Origin: Lachnospira eligens
GTDB lineage: Bacteria > Bacillota > Clostridia > Lachnospirales > Lachnospiraceae
NCBI RefSeq assembly: GCF_009680455.1
Contig: NZ_WKRD01000003.1
Coordinates: 248,001 to 312,000, forward strand
Reading direction: 5' to 3'
Length of the DNA: 64,000 bases
This document shows, piece by piece, positions 9,293 to 17,780 of the stretch. Made by a program: the position numbers and the translations under genes. A model generated the notes under the pieces. That model did not search any database, had not been told where the DNA came from, and worked only from the letters and a program-made list of their open reading frames with translations. How positions within the stretch are numbered: position 1 is the stretch's first letter; each line of letters starts with the position of its first letter.

Positions 9293-10588
9293 ATGGGAGG
9301 CTGTTATCTTGGAATGGCAGGGCATGATGTGTTTAACAATAAAGTGCGTGAGATTGTGAACACTAATGAACACAGAGTTGTTCTATTAGCTCTGGATATA
9401 AGTAATTTTAAGTATATTAATGATTTTTACGGCATGGATGAAGGTGATAAGGTTATGCAGGATATTGCAGACTTTTATTTTGTTAATGAACCATTGTGCC
9501 TTGCTTCACACGGAATCGGGTTTGACCAGTTCAGGGGTGCTTATAAAGTTGATAATATGACGAATGAAGATGTGGTGGGATATATTGCAAGAAAGAATCG
9601 CATCTTTGAGAAAGAATTGTCAGAAAGATATCCGCTTGTGTATCAGCATGTTTATGTTGGATTGTATTTTTATGACGATTCGTCACTTGATGTACGTATG
9701 GCAGTTGACCGTGCTAATCTTGCAAAGAAATCAACAAAAGGAAGATTTGATATTCCATGTTGTGTATATTCAGCGGATAATTGCAATGAATATCTTGAAC
9801 ATATGGATATGTCTAATGAATTTGTGAGAGCGTGTGAGGAAGAAAGAATAGAAATTTTCCTTCAGCCTAAGATATCAGTATCGCATAATTGTGTTGCAGG
9901 TGCAGAGGCACTTGTAAGAATGAAGACAAGAGCAGGTGAGCTTGTTTCACCAGCCAGATTTGTTCCGGTGCTTGAACATACAGGAATGATTGGAAAGCTT
10001 GATGATATTATGCTTGATAAAACCTTTGCTTTCCAGAGACAATGCATTGATAAGGGAATTAAGCCTGTTCCTGTCTCGGTTAATATATCAAGGCAGAGAT
10101 TTACAAGTGAAGATTTGTTAAAATATATGCTTCAGTTACAGGATAAGTATCAGATTGATTCATCGCTTATTGAACTTGAGATACTTGAAACAACATTTAT
10201 TGATGCACTGGATGCTATGATTGATGTTATTAATGCATTAAGGGCAAAGGGATTTAAGATTAATGTTGATGATTTTGGTTCAGGATATTCATCACTTAAC
10301 CAGATTGCCAATATTCCTGCTGATATTATTAAGTTTGACAGAGTATTTGCAAGCAGGTCATTAAAGAGCGATAAAGGAAGGCTGGTTATAAAGTCCCTGA
10401 TTGAGATGCTTAAGATGGTAGAATATGAACTTGTATTTGAGGGAGTTGAGACTAAAGAGGATCTCGATACAGTTGTTTCTTATGGTTGTGATGTTATACA
10501 GGGATTTTATTTTGACAGACCACTTCCTGCTAATGAATTTGTTAATAAATATTATACTGGCAGCAGGGAGATTACTGATGGGACATAA
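9293..10588 (+). CDS. c-di-GMP phosphodiesterase, degenerate GGDEF plus intact EAL
   Basis: Predicted to hydrolyse cyclic di-GMP. The N-terminal GGDEF fold has lost its active site (HGIGFDQF in place of GGDEF), so it is likely regulatory. The EAL domain keeps the family's catalytic set: GAEALVR, SVNIS, EILET, the VDDFGSGYSSL Asp pair, the Lys of IIKFDR, the Glu of FEGVET and the Gln of IQGFYF. There is no membrane segment, so the protein is cytoplasmic. In-frame TTG and ATG codons occur upstream, but AGGAG at 9278 is best spaced for the ATG at 9293. It overlaps the HD-GYP gene by 11 bases, pairing two different phosphodiesterase classes in one operon. Confidence 0.9.
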   Translation: MGGCYLGMAGHDVFNNKVREIVNTNEHRVVLLALDISNFKYINDFYGMDEGDKVMQDIADFYFVNEPLCLASHGIGFDQFRGAYKVDNMTNEDVVGYIARKNRIFEKELSERYPLVYQHVYVGLYFYDDSSLDVRMAVDRANLAKKSTKGRFDIPCCVYSADNCNEYLEHMDMSNEFVRACEEERIEIFLQPKISVSHNCVAGAEALVRMKTRAGELVSPARFVPVLEHTGMIGKLDDIMLDKTFAFQRQCIDKGIKPVPVSVNISRQRFTSEDLLKYMLQLQDKYQIDSSLIELEILETTFIDALDAMIDVINALRAKGFKINVDDFGSGYSSLNQIANIPADIIKFDRVFASRSLKSDKGRLVIKSLIEMLKMVEYELVFEGVETKEDLDTVVSYGCDVIQGFYFDRPLPANEFVNKYYTGSREITDGT

Positions 10589-11219
10589 TATGGACATTAA
10601 TGAGAATGAACATTTGCAATATATTTTTAATGATTATAAGAGTGGTATAGAACATGGGATTCTTGTTGCTAACCTTACATATGAGCTTGCTAAGAGACTT
10701 AAGCTTGATGAACGGGAATGTTATGAACTCAAGATTGCTGGAATGATGCATGATATTGGAAAACTTAAATTATCAGAATACTTATATGGCAGAAATTCGG
10801 GTGAATTATCAGTCGAAGAGATGAAATATATGAGAATGCACTCTAAAATCAGCTTTGATGTATTGAAAAATTATGATTATTCAGATAATATAATGAAAGT
10901 TGTTCTCTATCACCATGAGTGTTACGATGGAAGTGGTTATCCCGATAATCTTAAGGGAACAGATATTCCATTGGGTGCAAGAATTCTTAAGGTGACAGAT
11001 GAATTTGCTGCGCTGATATCTGACCGGCCGTATAGGAAAGCATTTGACATTGATACGGCTGTGAATATTCTTATTGAAGAGATTAAGAATCTTGATATGA
11101 GAGTATTTATTGAGTTTCAGCGAATGATTCACGAGGAAGAAACATTTGAGATAATAAGAAATAGTAAGGTAGACTTAGAAAATCTTAGTCTTAAAGATAT
11201 TCTATCCTTCGCAGATTAG
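10578..11219 (+). CDS. HD-GYP domain protein (probable c-di-GMP phosphodiesterase)
   Basis: A compact, nearly single-domain HD-GYP protein of 213 residues. It shows GMMHDIGKLKL, the paired histidines in YHHECYDGSGYP and the downstream VTDEFAALISDRPYRKA segment, all typical of the HD-GYP metal site. The long open frame extends upstream inside the EAL gene, but AGGGAG at 10565 and spacing select the ATG at 10578. Being co-translated with an EAL enzyme suggests that both act on the same c-di-GMP pool; some HD-GYP proteins instead finish pGpG breakdown. The next gene, aspS, starts 30 bases downstream with its own ribosome site. Confidence 0.9.
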   Translation: MGHNMDINENEHLQYIFNDYKSGIEHGILVANLTYELAKRLKLDERECYELKIAGMMHDIGKLKLSEYLYGRNSGELSVEEMKYMRMHSKISFDVLKNYDYSDNIMKVVLYHHECYDGSGYPDNLKGTDIPLGARILKVTDEFAALISDRPYRKAFDIDTAVNILIEEIKNLDMRVFIEFQRMIHEEETFEIIRNSKVDLENLSLKDILSFAD

Positions 11220-11249
11220 TATTTAATTACAGGAAAGAGGTAAAGTAAG

Positions 11250-13046
11250 ATGGCAGAGTCAATGGTTGGCTTAAAGAGATCGCACAGATGTACAGAGGTT
11301 TCATCGGCTGATATTGGTAAGAAGGTTACTGTAATGGGTTGGGTTGCCAAGAGAAGAAATCTTGGTTCACTTATTTTTGTTGATTTAAGAGACAGAAGTG
11401 GAATTCTTCAGATTCTTTTTGATGAAAATATAATTGGTAAGGAAGGCTTCGACAAGGCATATACACTTCGTAATGAATTTGTAATCGCTGTTGAGGGTGA
11501 AGTTATTAAGAGAAGTGGTGCTGTTAATGAGAATTTAAAGACAGGTGACATTGAGATTGCTGCAAAGACTTTAAGAATTCTTTCAGAGTCAGAGACACCT
11601 CCATTCCCAATAGAGGAAAATATCCAGACTAAGGAAGATATCAGACTTAAGTACAGATGTCTTGATCTTAGAAGACCTGATATACAGTCTAATATTATTA
11701 TGAGAAGCAAGGTTGCAACTCTTACAAGAGCATTTCTTGCAAATGAAGGCTTTTTAGAGATTGAAACACCTATGCTTACCAAGTCTACACCAGAGGGAGC
11801 AAGAGATTATCTTGTACCAAGCCGTATTCATCCAGGTAAGTTTTATGCGCTTCCACAGTCACCACAGCTCTTTAAGCAGATGCTTATGTGTTCTGGCTAT
11901 GACAGATATATGCAGATTGCAAGATGCTTCAGAGATGAGGATTTAAGAGCAGACAGACAGCCTGAATTTACACAGATTGATATGGAATTATCATTCGTTG
12001 ATGTTGATGATGTAATCGATGTTAATGAAAGACTTCTTGCATACCTTTTTAAGGAAGTTCTTGATGTTGATGTAAAGCTTCCAATCCAGAGAATGACATG
12101 GCAGGAAGCTATGGACAGATTTGGTTCTGATAAGCCTGATTTAAGATTTGGTATGGAATTACAGAATGTATCAGATATTGTTAAGGATTGTGGATTTGGA
12201 GTATTTACGGGAGCACTTGAGAATGGCGGTTCTGTAAGAGGAATCAACGCAAAGGGACAGGGAAGCATGCCTCGTAAGAAGATTGATGCACTTGTTGATT
12301 TTGCTAAGGGATATGGTGCAAAAGGTCTTGCTTATATTGCAATTCACGAAGATGGTTCATATAAGTCATCATTTGCAAAGTTTATGACAGAGGATCAGAT
12401 GAATGCCCTTGTTAAGGCTATGGATGGTGAAGCAGGGGATCTTCTTTTATTCGCTGCTGACAGAAATAAGATTGTATGGAATGTACTAGGTGCTTTAAGA
12501 GTAGAACTTGCTGATCAGATGGGACTTCTTGATAAGTCTGATTATAAGTTTTTATGGGTAACAGAGTTTCCACAGTTTGAATGGTCAGATGAAGAAGAAA
12601 GATATGTTGCAATGCATCACCCATTCACAATGCCTATGGATGAGGATCTTGATATGCTTGAGACTAATCCTGGTGCAGTTCGTGCAAAGGCTTATGATAT
12701 TGTTCTTAACGGAACAGAAATCGGTGGCGGTTCAGTAAGAATCCATCAGGCTGATGTTCAGAGCAGAATGTTCAAGGCACTTGGACTTACAGATGAAGTT
12801 GCTAATGAAAAGTTCGGATTCCTGCTTGATGCATTCAAGTATGGTGTTCCTCCACATGCAGGACTTGCTTATGGTCTTGACAGACTTGTAATGCTTATGG
12901 CTAAGAGAGATTCAATCAGAGATGTTATTGCCTTCCCTAAGGTAAAGGATGCATCTTGTCTCCTTACTAATGCACCTGATGTTGTAGATGCTAAGCAGCT
13001 TGATGAGCTTTCAATTAAGATTGAAGAAGAGAAAACTGAAGAGTAA
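11250..13046 (+). CDS. aspS: Aspartyl-tRNA synthetase
   Basis: Class II aminoacyl-tRNA synthetase charging tRNA-Asp, 598 residues, full bacterial length. The N-terminal OB anticodon-binding domain (HRCTEVSSADIGKKVTVMGW) is followed by motif 2 (FRDEDLRADRQPEFTQID), the bacterial GAD insertion (about 300-415), and motif 3 (GLAYGLDRLVMLM) near the C-terminus. Ribosome site GGAAAGAGG precedes the ATG. No T-box leader fits in the 30-base gap, so it is either co-transcribed with the HD-GYP gene or started from a promoter inside that gene. Confidence 0.98.
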   Translation: MAESMVGLKRSHRCTEVSSADIGKKVTVMGWVAKRRNLGSLIFVDLRDRSGILQILFDENIIGKEGFDKAYTLRNEFVIAVEGEVIKRSGAVNENLKTGDIEIAAKTLRILSESETPPFPIEENIQTKEDIRLKYRCLDLRRPDIQSNIIMRSKVATLTRAFLANEGFLEIETPMLTKSTPEGARDYLVPSRIHPGKFYALPQSPQLFKQMLMCSGYDRYMQIARCFRDEDLRADRQPEFTQIDMELSFVDVDDVIDVNERLLAYLFKEVLDVDVKLPIQRMTWQEAMDRFGSDKPDLRFGMELQNVSDIVKDCGFGVFTGALENGGSVRGINAKGQGSMPRKKIDALVDFAKGYGAKGLAYIAIHEDGSYKSSFAKFMTEDQMNALVKAMDGEAGDLLLFAADRNKIVWNVLGALRVELADQMGLLDKSDYKFLWVTEFPQFEWSDEEERYVAMHHPFTMPMDEDLDMLETNPGAVRAKAYDIVLNGTEIGGGSVRIHQADVQSRMFKALGLTDEVANEKFGFLLDAFKYGVPPHAGLAYGLDRLVMLMAKRDSIRDVIAFPKVKDASCLLTNAPDVVDAKQLDELSIKIEEEKTEE

Positions 13047-13055
13047 GATATAATA

Positions 13056-13095
13056 AATGCCCTGCACTGATTTGAAAGTGCGGGGCATTATTTTA
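13056..13095 (+). terminator. Terminator between convergent genes
   Basis: Inverted repeat AATGCCCTGCACT / AGTGCGGGGCATT with an 8-base loop and T-rich tail. It lies between the end of aspS and the end of the converging minus-strand gene, so it can serve both directions. Confidence 0.85.
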
Positions 13096-13114
13096 TATGA
13101 TATTTATAAAAATG

Positions 13115-14137
13115 TTATTTGATAGTAATCTGTTCAACAGATGTATCAGCACCACTTGTGCTTACTCTGTAAAGGACTCCCTGATCTTCATAATACTGGA
13201 AAAATGTGTATTTTGATGTGCAGTGAATGTTGGTAATATTGCCTATAGCAATAGTTTCAATCTGCGTTCCATCAATATTCATCCTGTAAAGGCCTGTCAT
13301 TCCATCTGTGCTTTCCACCTGGAAAAATATTTTGTTTCCATACACATTATAATTAACGACTTTGTTTCCTTTTTCTCCATACAATAATTCAAGAGTTTTG
13401 TTAGATGTATTAAGTCTTACAAGTGAATAGTTCTTACTTAAGTCAATATAATATGCATAGCCGTTCTCAACATCTGCAAGATATGAATTGCAATCATATA
13501 ATACAGAGGTTTTATCAGTTTTGGTATCGTAACTTAATATGTTGTGTTTTCCGACAGGATCAGAAAAATATATTGTTCCGTTATGGACGCACGCAGGTGA
13601 GTAAGGTGTGTCGGAAATTTTGGTATCCTTCTTTCCTGCAATGTCTACTTTATGGAAAGCCAGAGGCGTTGTATCACTATAATGCTGGTAATATAACGAG
13701 TTACCAGATAAGGCTATTGTTCCGGAAAGACTGTCGTATAATGCTTTCAATGACTCGCCGTTTAAGTTACAGCGGTAAACACCGAATAGCTGTCCCCTGA
13801 ATATTGTTCCAATTGTTTCCTGCTTGAAATTATTCTTGACATAATATATGTAACTGCCACAGACATTGATGGATGCAACACTGTCATCATTTAATTTCAT
13901 GGCATTAGTGCAGTCTGAATTCATTACATATAATTTGTTATAATCGTATGGATTGGCAAAATATATTTTGTTATTGTATTCGCAGAACAAACCTCCGTTA
14001 TTGAGGTTGCCTGCCGAATTGCCAATAGCATTATCGTTGTTGTATACGATTCGGCTGCTTCGTATAGATAAAAATATTAATACTGCGAGTAATAATCCTA
14101 TTATAGTTATTACACTTATTGTGATGGCTTTTTTCAT
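13115..14137 (-). CDS. Membrane-anchored DUF5050-type beta-propeller protein
   Basis: Surface protein of unknown role, 340 residues. An N-terminal membrane segment (about 5-27) is followed by repeated blades of the type YRMNIDGTQIETI and YRCNLNGESLKAL, characteristic of DUF5050 (six-bladed propeller-like repeats often in outside proteins of Clostridia). No catalytic residues can be named. AAGGGAG precedes the start on the minus strand. It is divergent from pheA, with about 130 bases between the two genes carrying promoters for both. Confidence 0.85.
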   Translation of the reverse strand: MKKAITISVITIIGLLLAVLIFLSIRSSRIVYNNDNAIGNSAGNLNNGGLFCEYNNKIYFANPYDYNKLYVMNSDCTNAMKLNDDSVASINVCGSYIYYVKNNFKQETIGTIFRGQLFGVYRCNLNGESLKALYDSLSGTIALSGNSLYYQHYSDTTPLAFHKVDIAGKKDTKISDTPYSPACVHNGTIYFSDPVGKHNILSYDTKTDKTSVLYDCNSYLADVENGYAYYIDLSKNYSLVRLNTSNKTLELLYGEKGNKVVNYNVYGNKIFFQVESTDGMTGLYRMNIDGTQIETIAIGNITNIHCTSKYTFFQYYEDQGVLYRVSTSGADTSVEQITIK

Positions 14138-14206
14138 ATGTTATCACTACTCCCTTATGAACATTATTTAAGAACATTTTCTTAAGTATAACATAAAGTA
14201 CCTTTA

Positions 14207-14234
14207 TTGCATATCATTAAAAATGTGATACAAT
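14207..14234 (+). promoter_or_regulatory. Promoter for pheA
   Basis: TTGCAT and TACAAT spaced by 16 bases, about 35 bases before the pheA start. Typical vegetative sigma elements; inference only. Confidence 0.5.
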
Positions 14235-14268
14235 AAGAACAATACATCGCTTTAAAGAGGAGAAGTAT

Positions 14269-15411
14269 ATGTTAGATCTTAATGAAATACGAAATAATAT
14301 TGATAAAATCGACAGTCAGCTTGTAGAACTGTTTGAAGAGAGAATGAAACTGACAACTGAGGTTGCAGAATATAAGATTGAGACAGGAAAGAAAGTTCTT
14401 GATCCAGCAAGAGAGAAAGCTAAGTTAGAATCTGTAAAGAAGCTTGTCAAGAATCCTGATAATGTGCATGCTATTGATGACCTGTTTGCACAGATTATGG
14501 CTAACTCGAGAAAGAATCAGTATATGTTGCTTGAAAAGATGGGGCAGACTTTGAGAGAACCATATGAGGCTATTGATGAGATTAATAAAAAGAACTGTAA
14601 GGTTGTATATCAGGGTGTACCGGGTGCATATTCATATGCTGCCATGATTAATTTCTTTGGCAAGGATGTTGATAATTTCAATGTTCCTACATGGAGAGAG
14701 TGCATGGAGGCAGTTAAGCAGGGGAAGGCTGATTATGCTGTACTTCCTATAGAAAATTCCAATGCTGGAATTGTTGCTGATGTGTATGATCTGTTACAGG
14801 AATATAATAATTACATAATAGCAGAAACTTATGTTAAGATTGAACATTTGTTACTAGGACTTCCAGGAACTGAACTTGAAAACGTAACTGCTGTATATTC
14901 ACATCCACAGGGACTTATGCAGTGTGACAGATTCTTAGATACTCATAAGGACTGGCAGAGAATCAGTCAGGCTAATACAGCACTTGCGGCAAAGATGATT
15001 TTTCAGGAGCATAATAAGACTCATGTTGCTATTGCAAGTAAGGAAGCAGCAGAGCTTTATGGCCTTGATATCTTAAAGTCTGGAATTACAGACCAGGAAG
15101 GCAATACAACAAGATTTGTTATTGTTACTAATACAAGAAAGTTTGTTAAGAATGCACAGAAGATGAGTATTGTGTTTGAAACAGCTAATGAAGCAGGCAC
15201 TCTATATAATCTTTTAAGTCATATTATATATAATGGACTTAATATGAATAAGATTGAATCAAGACCTATTGAAGGGAATGTTGAAGGAAAGAGATGGAAT
15301 TTCCGGTTCTTTGTTGATTTTGCTGGTAACATTGATGATCCAAAAGTTATGAACGCATTAAGAGGTATTGAAGAAGAAGCTGAATCTATTAAGTTGCTTG
15401 GAAACTATTAA
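14269..15411 (+). CDS. pheA: Bifunctional chorismate mutase/prephenate dehydratase (P-protein)
   Basis: Phenylalanine biosynthesis: chorismate to prephenate to phenylpyruvate. Residues 1-85 form an AroQ-type chorismate mutase (RNNIDKIDSQLVELFEERMKL). Residues 105-290 are the prephenate dehydratase, with YQGVPGAYSYAA at its start and the TTRF signature in GNTTRFVIV. The C-terminal ACT domain holds the ESRP motif used for Phe feedback inhibition in this family. Full length at 380 residues. AGAGGAGAAG is the ribosome site. No T-box or Phe-rich leader peptide is visible in the short upstream region. Confidence 0.97.
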   Translation: MLDLNEIRNNIDKIDSQLVELFEERMKLTTEVAEYKIETGKKVLDPAREKAKLESVKKLVKNPDNVHAIDDLFAQIMANSRKNQYMLLEKMGQTLREPYEAIDEINKKNCKVVYQGVPGAYSYAAMINFFGKDVDNFNVPTWRECMEAVKQGKADYAVLPIENSNAGIVADVYDLLQEYNNYIIAETYVKIEHLLLGLPGTELENVTAVYSHPQGLMQCDRFLDTHKDWQRISQANTALAAKMIFQEHNKTHVAIASKEAAELYGLDILKSGITDQEGNTTRFVIVTNTRKFVKNAQKMSIVFETANEAGTLYNLLSHIIYNGLNMNKIESRPIEGNVEGKRWNFRFFVDFAGNIDDPKVMNALRGIEEEAESIKLLGNY

Positions 15412-15472
15412 TGTGTTAGAATTATAAAGATGTCGTCAGACAATAAGCTATTATATAAGTGAGGGAATTAGA

Positions 15473-16699
15473 GTGAATTTAGAAGAAGCAAAGCTTAAGC
15501 TTTCAAAGTACGGTCAGGAACAGATATTAAGATATTATGATGAATTATCAGATGATGAGAAGGCAGCACTTCTTAAGCAGATTGATAAGACTGATATGGA
15601 AGTTTTATCGGCAATTGAACATAAGTCTGAGCTTGTTAAGAAAGGTGAAATTACACCTCTTGGTGCAATGGAACTTGATGAGATAGAAGCTGACTATGAT
15701 ACATTTAAGAATACAGGTGTAGAGGCAATTAAGGCTGGCAAGGTTGGAGCAATTCTTCTTGCAGGCGGAATGGGAACAAGACTTGGTTCTGATAATCCTA
15801 AGGGAATGTATAACGTGGGAGTTAACAGGGAACTTTATATATTCGAGTGCCTTATTAATAATCTTATGGATGTTGTTAAAGAGACAGGAACATATATACA
15901 TTTATTCGTTATGACTAGTGAGAAGAATAATGATGCTACAGTTTCTTTCTTTGAAGAGAAGGACTTCTTCGGATATAAGAGTGAATATGTACATTTCTTC
16001 AAGCAGGAGATGGCAGCAGCCACTGATTATGATGGTAAGATATATCTTGAAGATAAGGGAAGAATGGCTACATCACCTAATGGTAATGGTGGCTGGTATA
16101 TCTCTTTAAAGAAGGCTGGATTAACAGAGGTTCTTGAGAATAACGGAATTGAGTGGCTTAATGTATTTGCTGTTGACAATGTTCTTCAGAGAATTGCAGA
16201 CCCTGTATTTATCGGTGCTACAATTGAAAAGCACTGTGCAGTTGGTTCTAAGGTTGTAAGAAAGGCAGCTCCTGATGAGAAGGTTGGCGTTATGTGTCTT
16301 GAAGATGGAAAGCCTTCCATTGTTGAGTATTATGAACTTACTAAAGAGATGATGGATGCTAAGAATGCAAAGGACGATCCAGCATATAATTTCGGTGTTA
16401 TTCTTAACTATCTGTTCAGGGTTTCTGATCTTGAAAGAATTGTTGGAAAGAATCTTCCATTGCATATTGTTGAGAAGAAGATTCCATATATTGATGCGAA
16501 TGGTAATCTTGTTAAGCCTGAAAAGCCTAACGGATATAAATTTGAGGGTCTTGTTCTTGATATGATTCATGAGCTTGACAGCTGTCTGCCATTCGAGGTA
16601 GTAAGAGAAAAGGAATTTGCACCAATTAAGAATGCAACAGGTATTGATTCGGTTGAATCAGCAAGAGAACTTCTTAAGAAGAATGGTGTTGCAATTTAA
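15473..16699 (+). CDS. UDPGP type 1 uridylyltransferase (UDP-sugar pyrophosphorylase)
   Basis: Nucleotidyltransferase of the UDPGP family, 408 residues, making a UDP-sugar from UTP and a sugar-1-phosphate. The nucleotide-binding signature LLAGGMGTRLGSDNPKGMYNVG lies at about 98-119, and FAVDNVLQRIADPVFIG is typical of the UDP-GlcNAc pyrophosphorylase/UDPGP type 1 clade. Whether the sugar is GlcNAc-1-P or Glc-1-P cannot be told from sequence. GTG is the start, with GAGGGA upstream. It sits between pheA and the purine genes with no obvious functional link to either. Confidence 0.9.
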   Translation: MNLEEAKLKLSKYGQEQILRYYDELSDDEKAALLKQIDKTDMEVLSAIEHKSELVKKGEITPLGAMELDEIEADYDTFKNTGVEAIKAGKVGAILLAGGMGTRLGSDNPKGMYNVGVNRELYIFECLINNLMDVVKETGTYIHLFVMTSEKNNDATVSFFEEKDFFGYKSEYVHFFKQEMAAATDYDGKIYLEDKGRMATSPNGNGGWYISLKKAGLTEVLENNGIEWLNVFAVDNVLQRIADPVFIGATIEKHCAVGSKVVRKAAPDEKVGVMCLEDGKPSIVEYYELTKEMMDAKNAKDDPAYNFGVILNYLFRVSDLERIVGKNLPLHIVEKKIPYIDANGNLVKPEKPNGYKFEGLVLDMIHELDSCLPFEVVREKEFAPIKNATGIDSVESARELLKKNGVAI

Positions 16700-16727
16700 C
16701 ATATTTTGTTGTATGTTATTAATAAGC

Positions 16728-16860
16728 GCTGTACAACTGGCGGAAGATGCCTTATAGGCATTGTGGGATAACCCACAGGGAGTACAGTTTATATTAAGAA
16801 AAGCCGACCGCCTGGGCAACGTTAAGCTATAAGCTGCGTTCCCAGATGGTCGGCTTTTTT
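16728..16860 (+). promoter_or_regulatory. ZTP (pfl) riboswitch with intrinsic terminator
   Basis: Leader RNA upstream of two purine genes. A first domain is closed by CTGTAC (16729) / GTACAG (16782) and contains hairpins GATGCC/GGCATT and TGTGGG/CCCACA. A second segment carries CCGCCTGGGCA (16808-16818), the hallmark of the ZTP riboswitch class. That motif is embedded in a terminator whose stem GCCGACC/GGTCGGC ends in six Ts, so ligand binding should compete with termination and switch the genes on when ZMP/ZTP builds up. Placement before AICAR-processing genes fits the known class exactly. Confidence 0.88.
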
Positions 16861-17020
16861 GTGCGAGTAACGATGAGAGAAGACATGGAAGTTTCACAGT
16901 TGTGCTTGCACATAATGCGAAACTTATATGGATTCTCGAGGAGCACCGCGACAATGCCAGAATGAAATTCTGGCATTTGAGTTACGAGCACTGCTCATGA
17001 AAAAGAATAGCGAACGCAGT
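16861..17020 (+). ncRNA. Unidentified structured RNA between riboswitch and purine genes
   Basis: About 160 bases without a reading frame but dense in complementary segments. GTGC-GA-GTAAC (16861-16871) pairs with GTTAC-GA-GCAC (16981-16991) around tandem G.A mismatches. Inside lie AAGTTTC/GAAACTT (16889/16919) capped by TGTG-cttg-CACA, and a perfect 11-bp hairpin AATGCCAGAAT/ATTCTGGCATT (16953/16967). CTGC/GCAG (16991/17017) could form a further stem near the ribosome site. I do not recognise the family; it may be a mobile intergenic repeat or a second regulatory element. Confidence 0.5.
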
Positions 17021-17045
17021 CATCACATTTAACAGGAGGTCAGTT

Positions 17046-17765
17046 ATGACAATTAAGAACCTTTCAGAGGAATTATCAGGATGTGCTTATCCGGGCAGAG
17101 GAATTGTTGCCGGTATGTCAGAGGATGGTAAGAAGGCAGTTTCAGCTTACTTTATTATGGGAAGAAGCGAGAGCAGCCGTAACCGTGTATTTGTACAGGA
17201 CGGAGAGGGTATCAGAACAGAAGCTTTTGACCCATCAACACTTTTAGTTGCACCAGAGCTTATTATCTATGCCCCTGTAAGAGTACTTGGCAATAATACT
17301 ATAGTTACTAATGGAGATCAGACTGATACGGTTTATGATGGTCTTTCAGAAGGAAAAACATTTGAAGAATCTTTAAGAGTAAGAAAATATGAGCATGATG
17401 CACCTAACTATACACCAAGAATTTCAAGTGTGCTTCATATTGAGAATAATGAATATTCATATGCAATGTCTATATTAAAGAGCCATAATGGTAATCCTGA
17501 CATATGTGAAAGACACACATATACATATGATGCAGCATTTGCAGGAGAGGGGCATTATATCCATACATATATGGGTGATGGCAATCCACTTCCAAGCTAT
17601 GAGGGAGAACCTACTTGGGTTAAGATATCTGGCGATATTGAAGAATTCACACAGATGATCTGGGATAATCTTAATGCAGATAATAAGGTTTCACTTTTTG
17701 TAAGATATATTGATATTGCTACAGGTGAATACGAAACAAGAATTATTAACAAGAATGTAAAATAA
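17046..17765 (+). CDS. IMP cyclohydrolase (PurO-like)
   Basis: Last step of purine synthesis, closing FAICAR to IMP. The 239-residue protein matches the stand-alone IMP cyclohydrolase family (N-terminal YPGRGIVAGMS, the GRSESSRNRVF segment, APNYTPRISSV) rather than the MGS-like N-terminal half of ordinary bifunctional PurH. It starts just after the riboswitch leader with AGGAGG upstream and is followed 15 bases later by the separate AICAR transformylase, so together they replace PurH. Expression is expected to respond to ZMP/ZTP. Confidence 0.92.
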   Translation: MTIKNLSEELSGCAYPGRGIVAGMSEDGKKAVSAYFIMGRSESSRNRVFVQDGEGIRTEAFDPSTLLVAPELIIYAPVRVLGNNTIVTNGDQTDTVYDGLSEGKTFEESLRVRKYEHDAPNYTPRISSVLHIENNEYSYAMSILKSHNGNPDICERHTYTYDAAFAGEGHYIHTYMGDGNPLPSYEGEPTWVKISGDIEEFTQMIWDNLNADNKVSLFVRYIDIATGEYETRIINKNVK

Positions 17766-17780
17766 TTAAGGAGAAAGAAT

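Noticed and set aside
10425..10577. Upstream extension of the HD-GYP frame
   Set aside because: It lies entirely within the EAL gene in another frame and lacks a ribosome site; AGGGAG precedes 10578.
16861..17020. tRNA or T-box leader
   Set aside because: No cloverleaf, no T-box NCCA-binding bulge sequence, and the downstream gene is not an aminoacylation or amino-acid gene.
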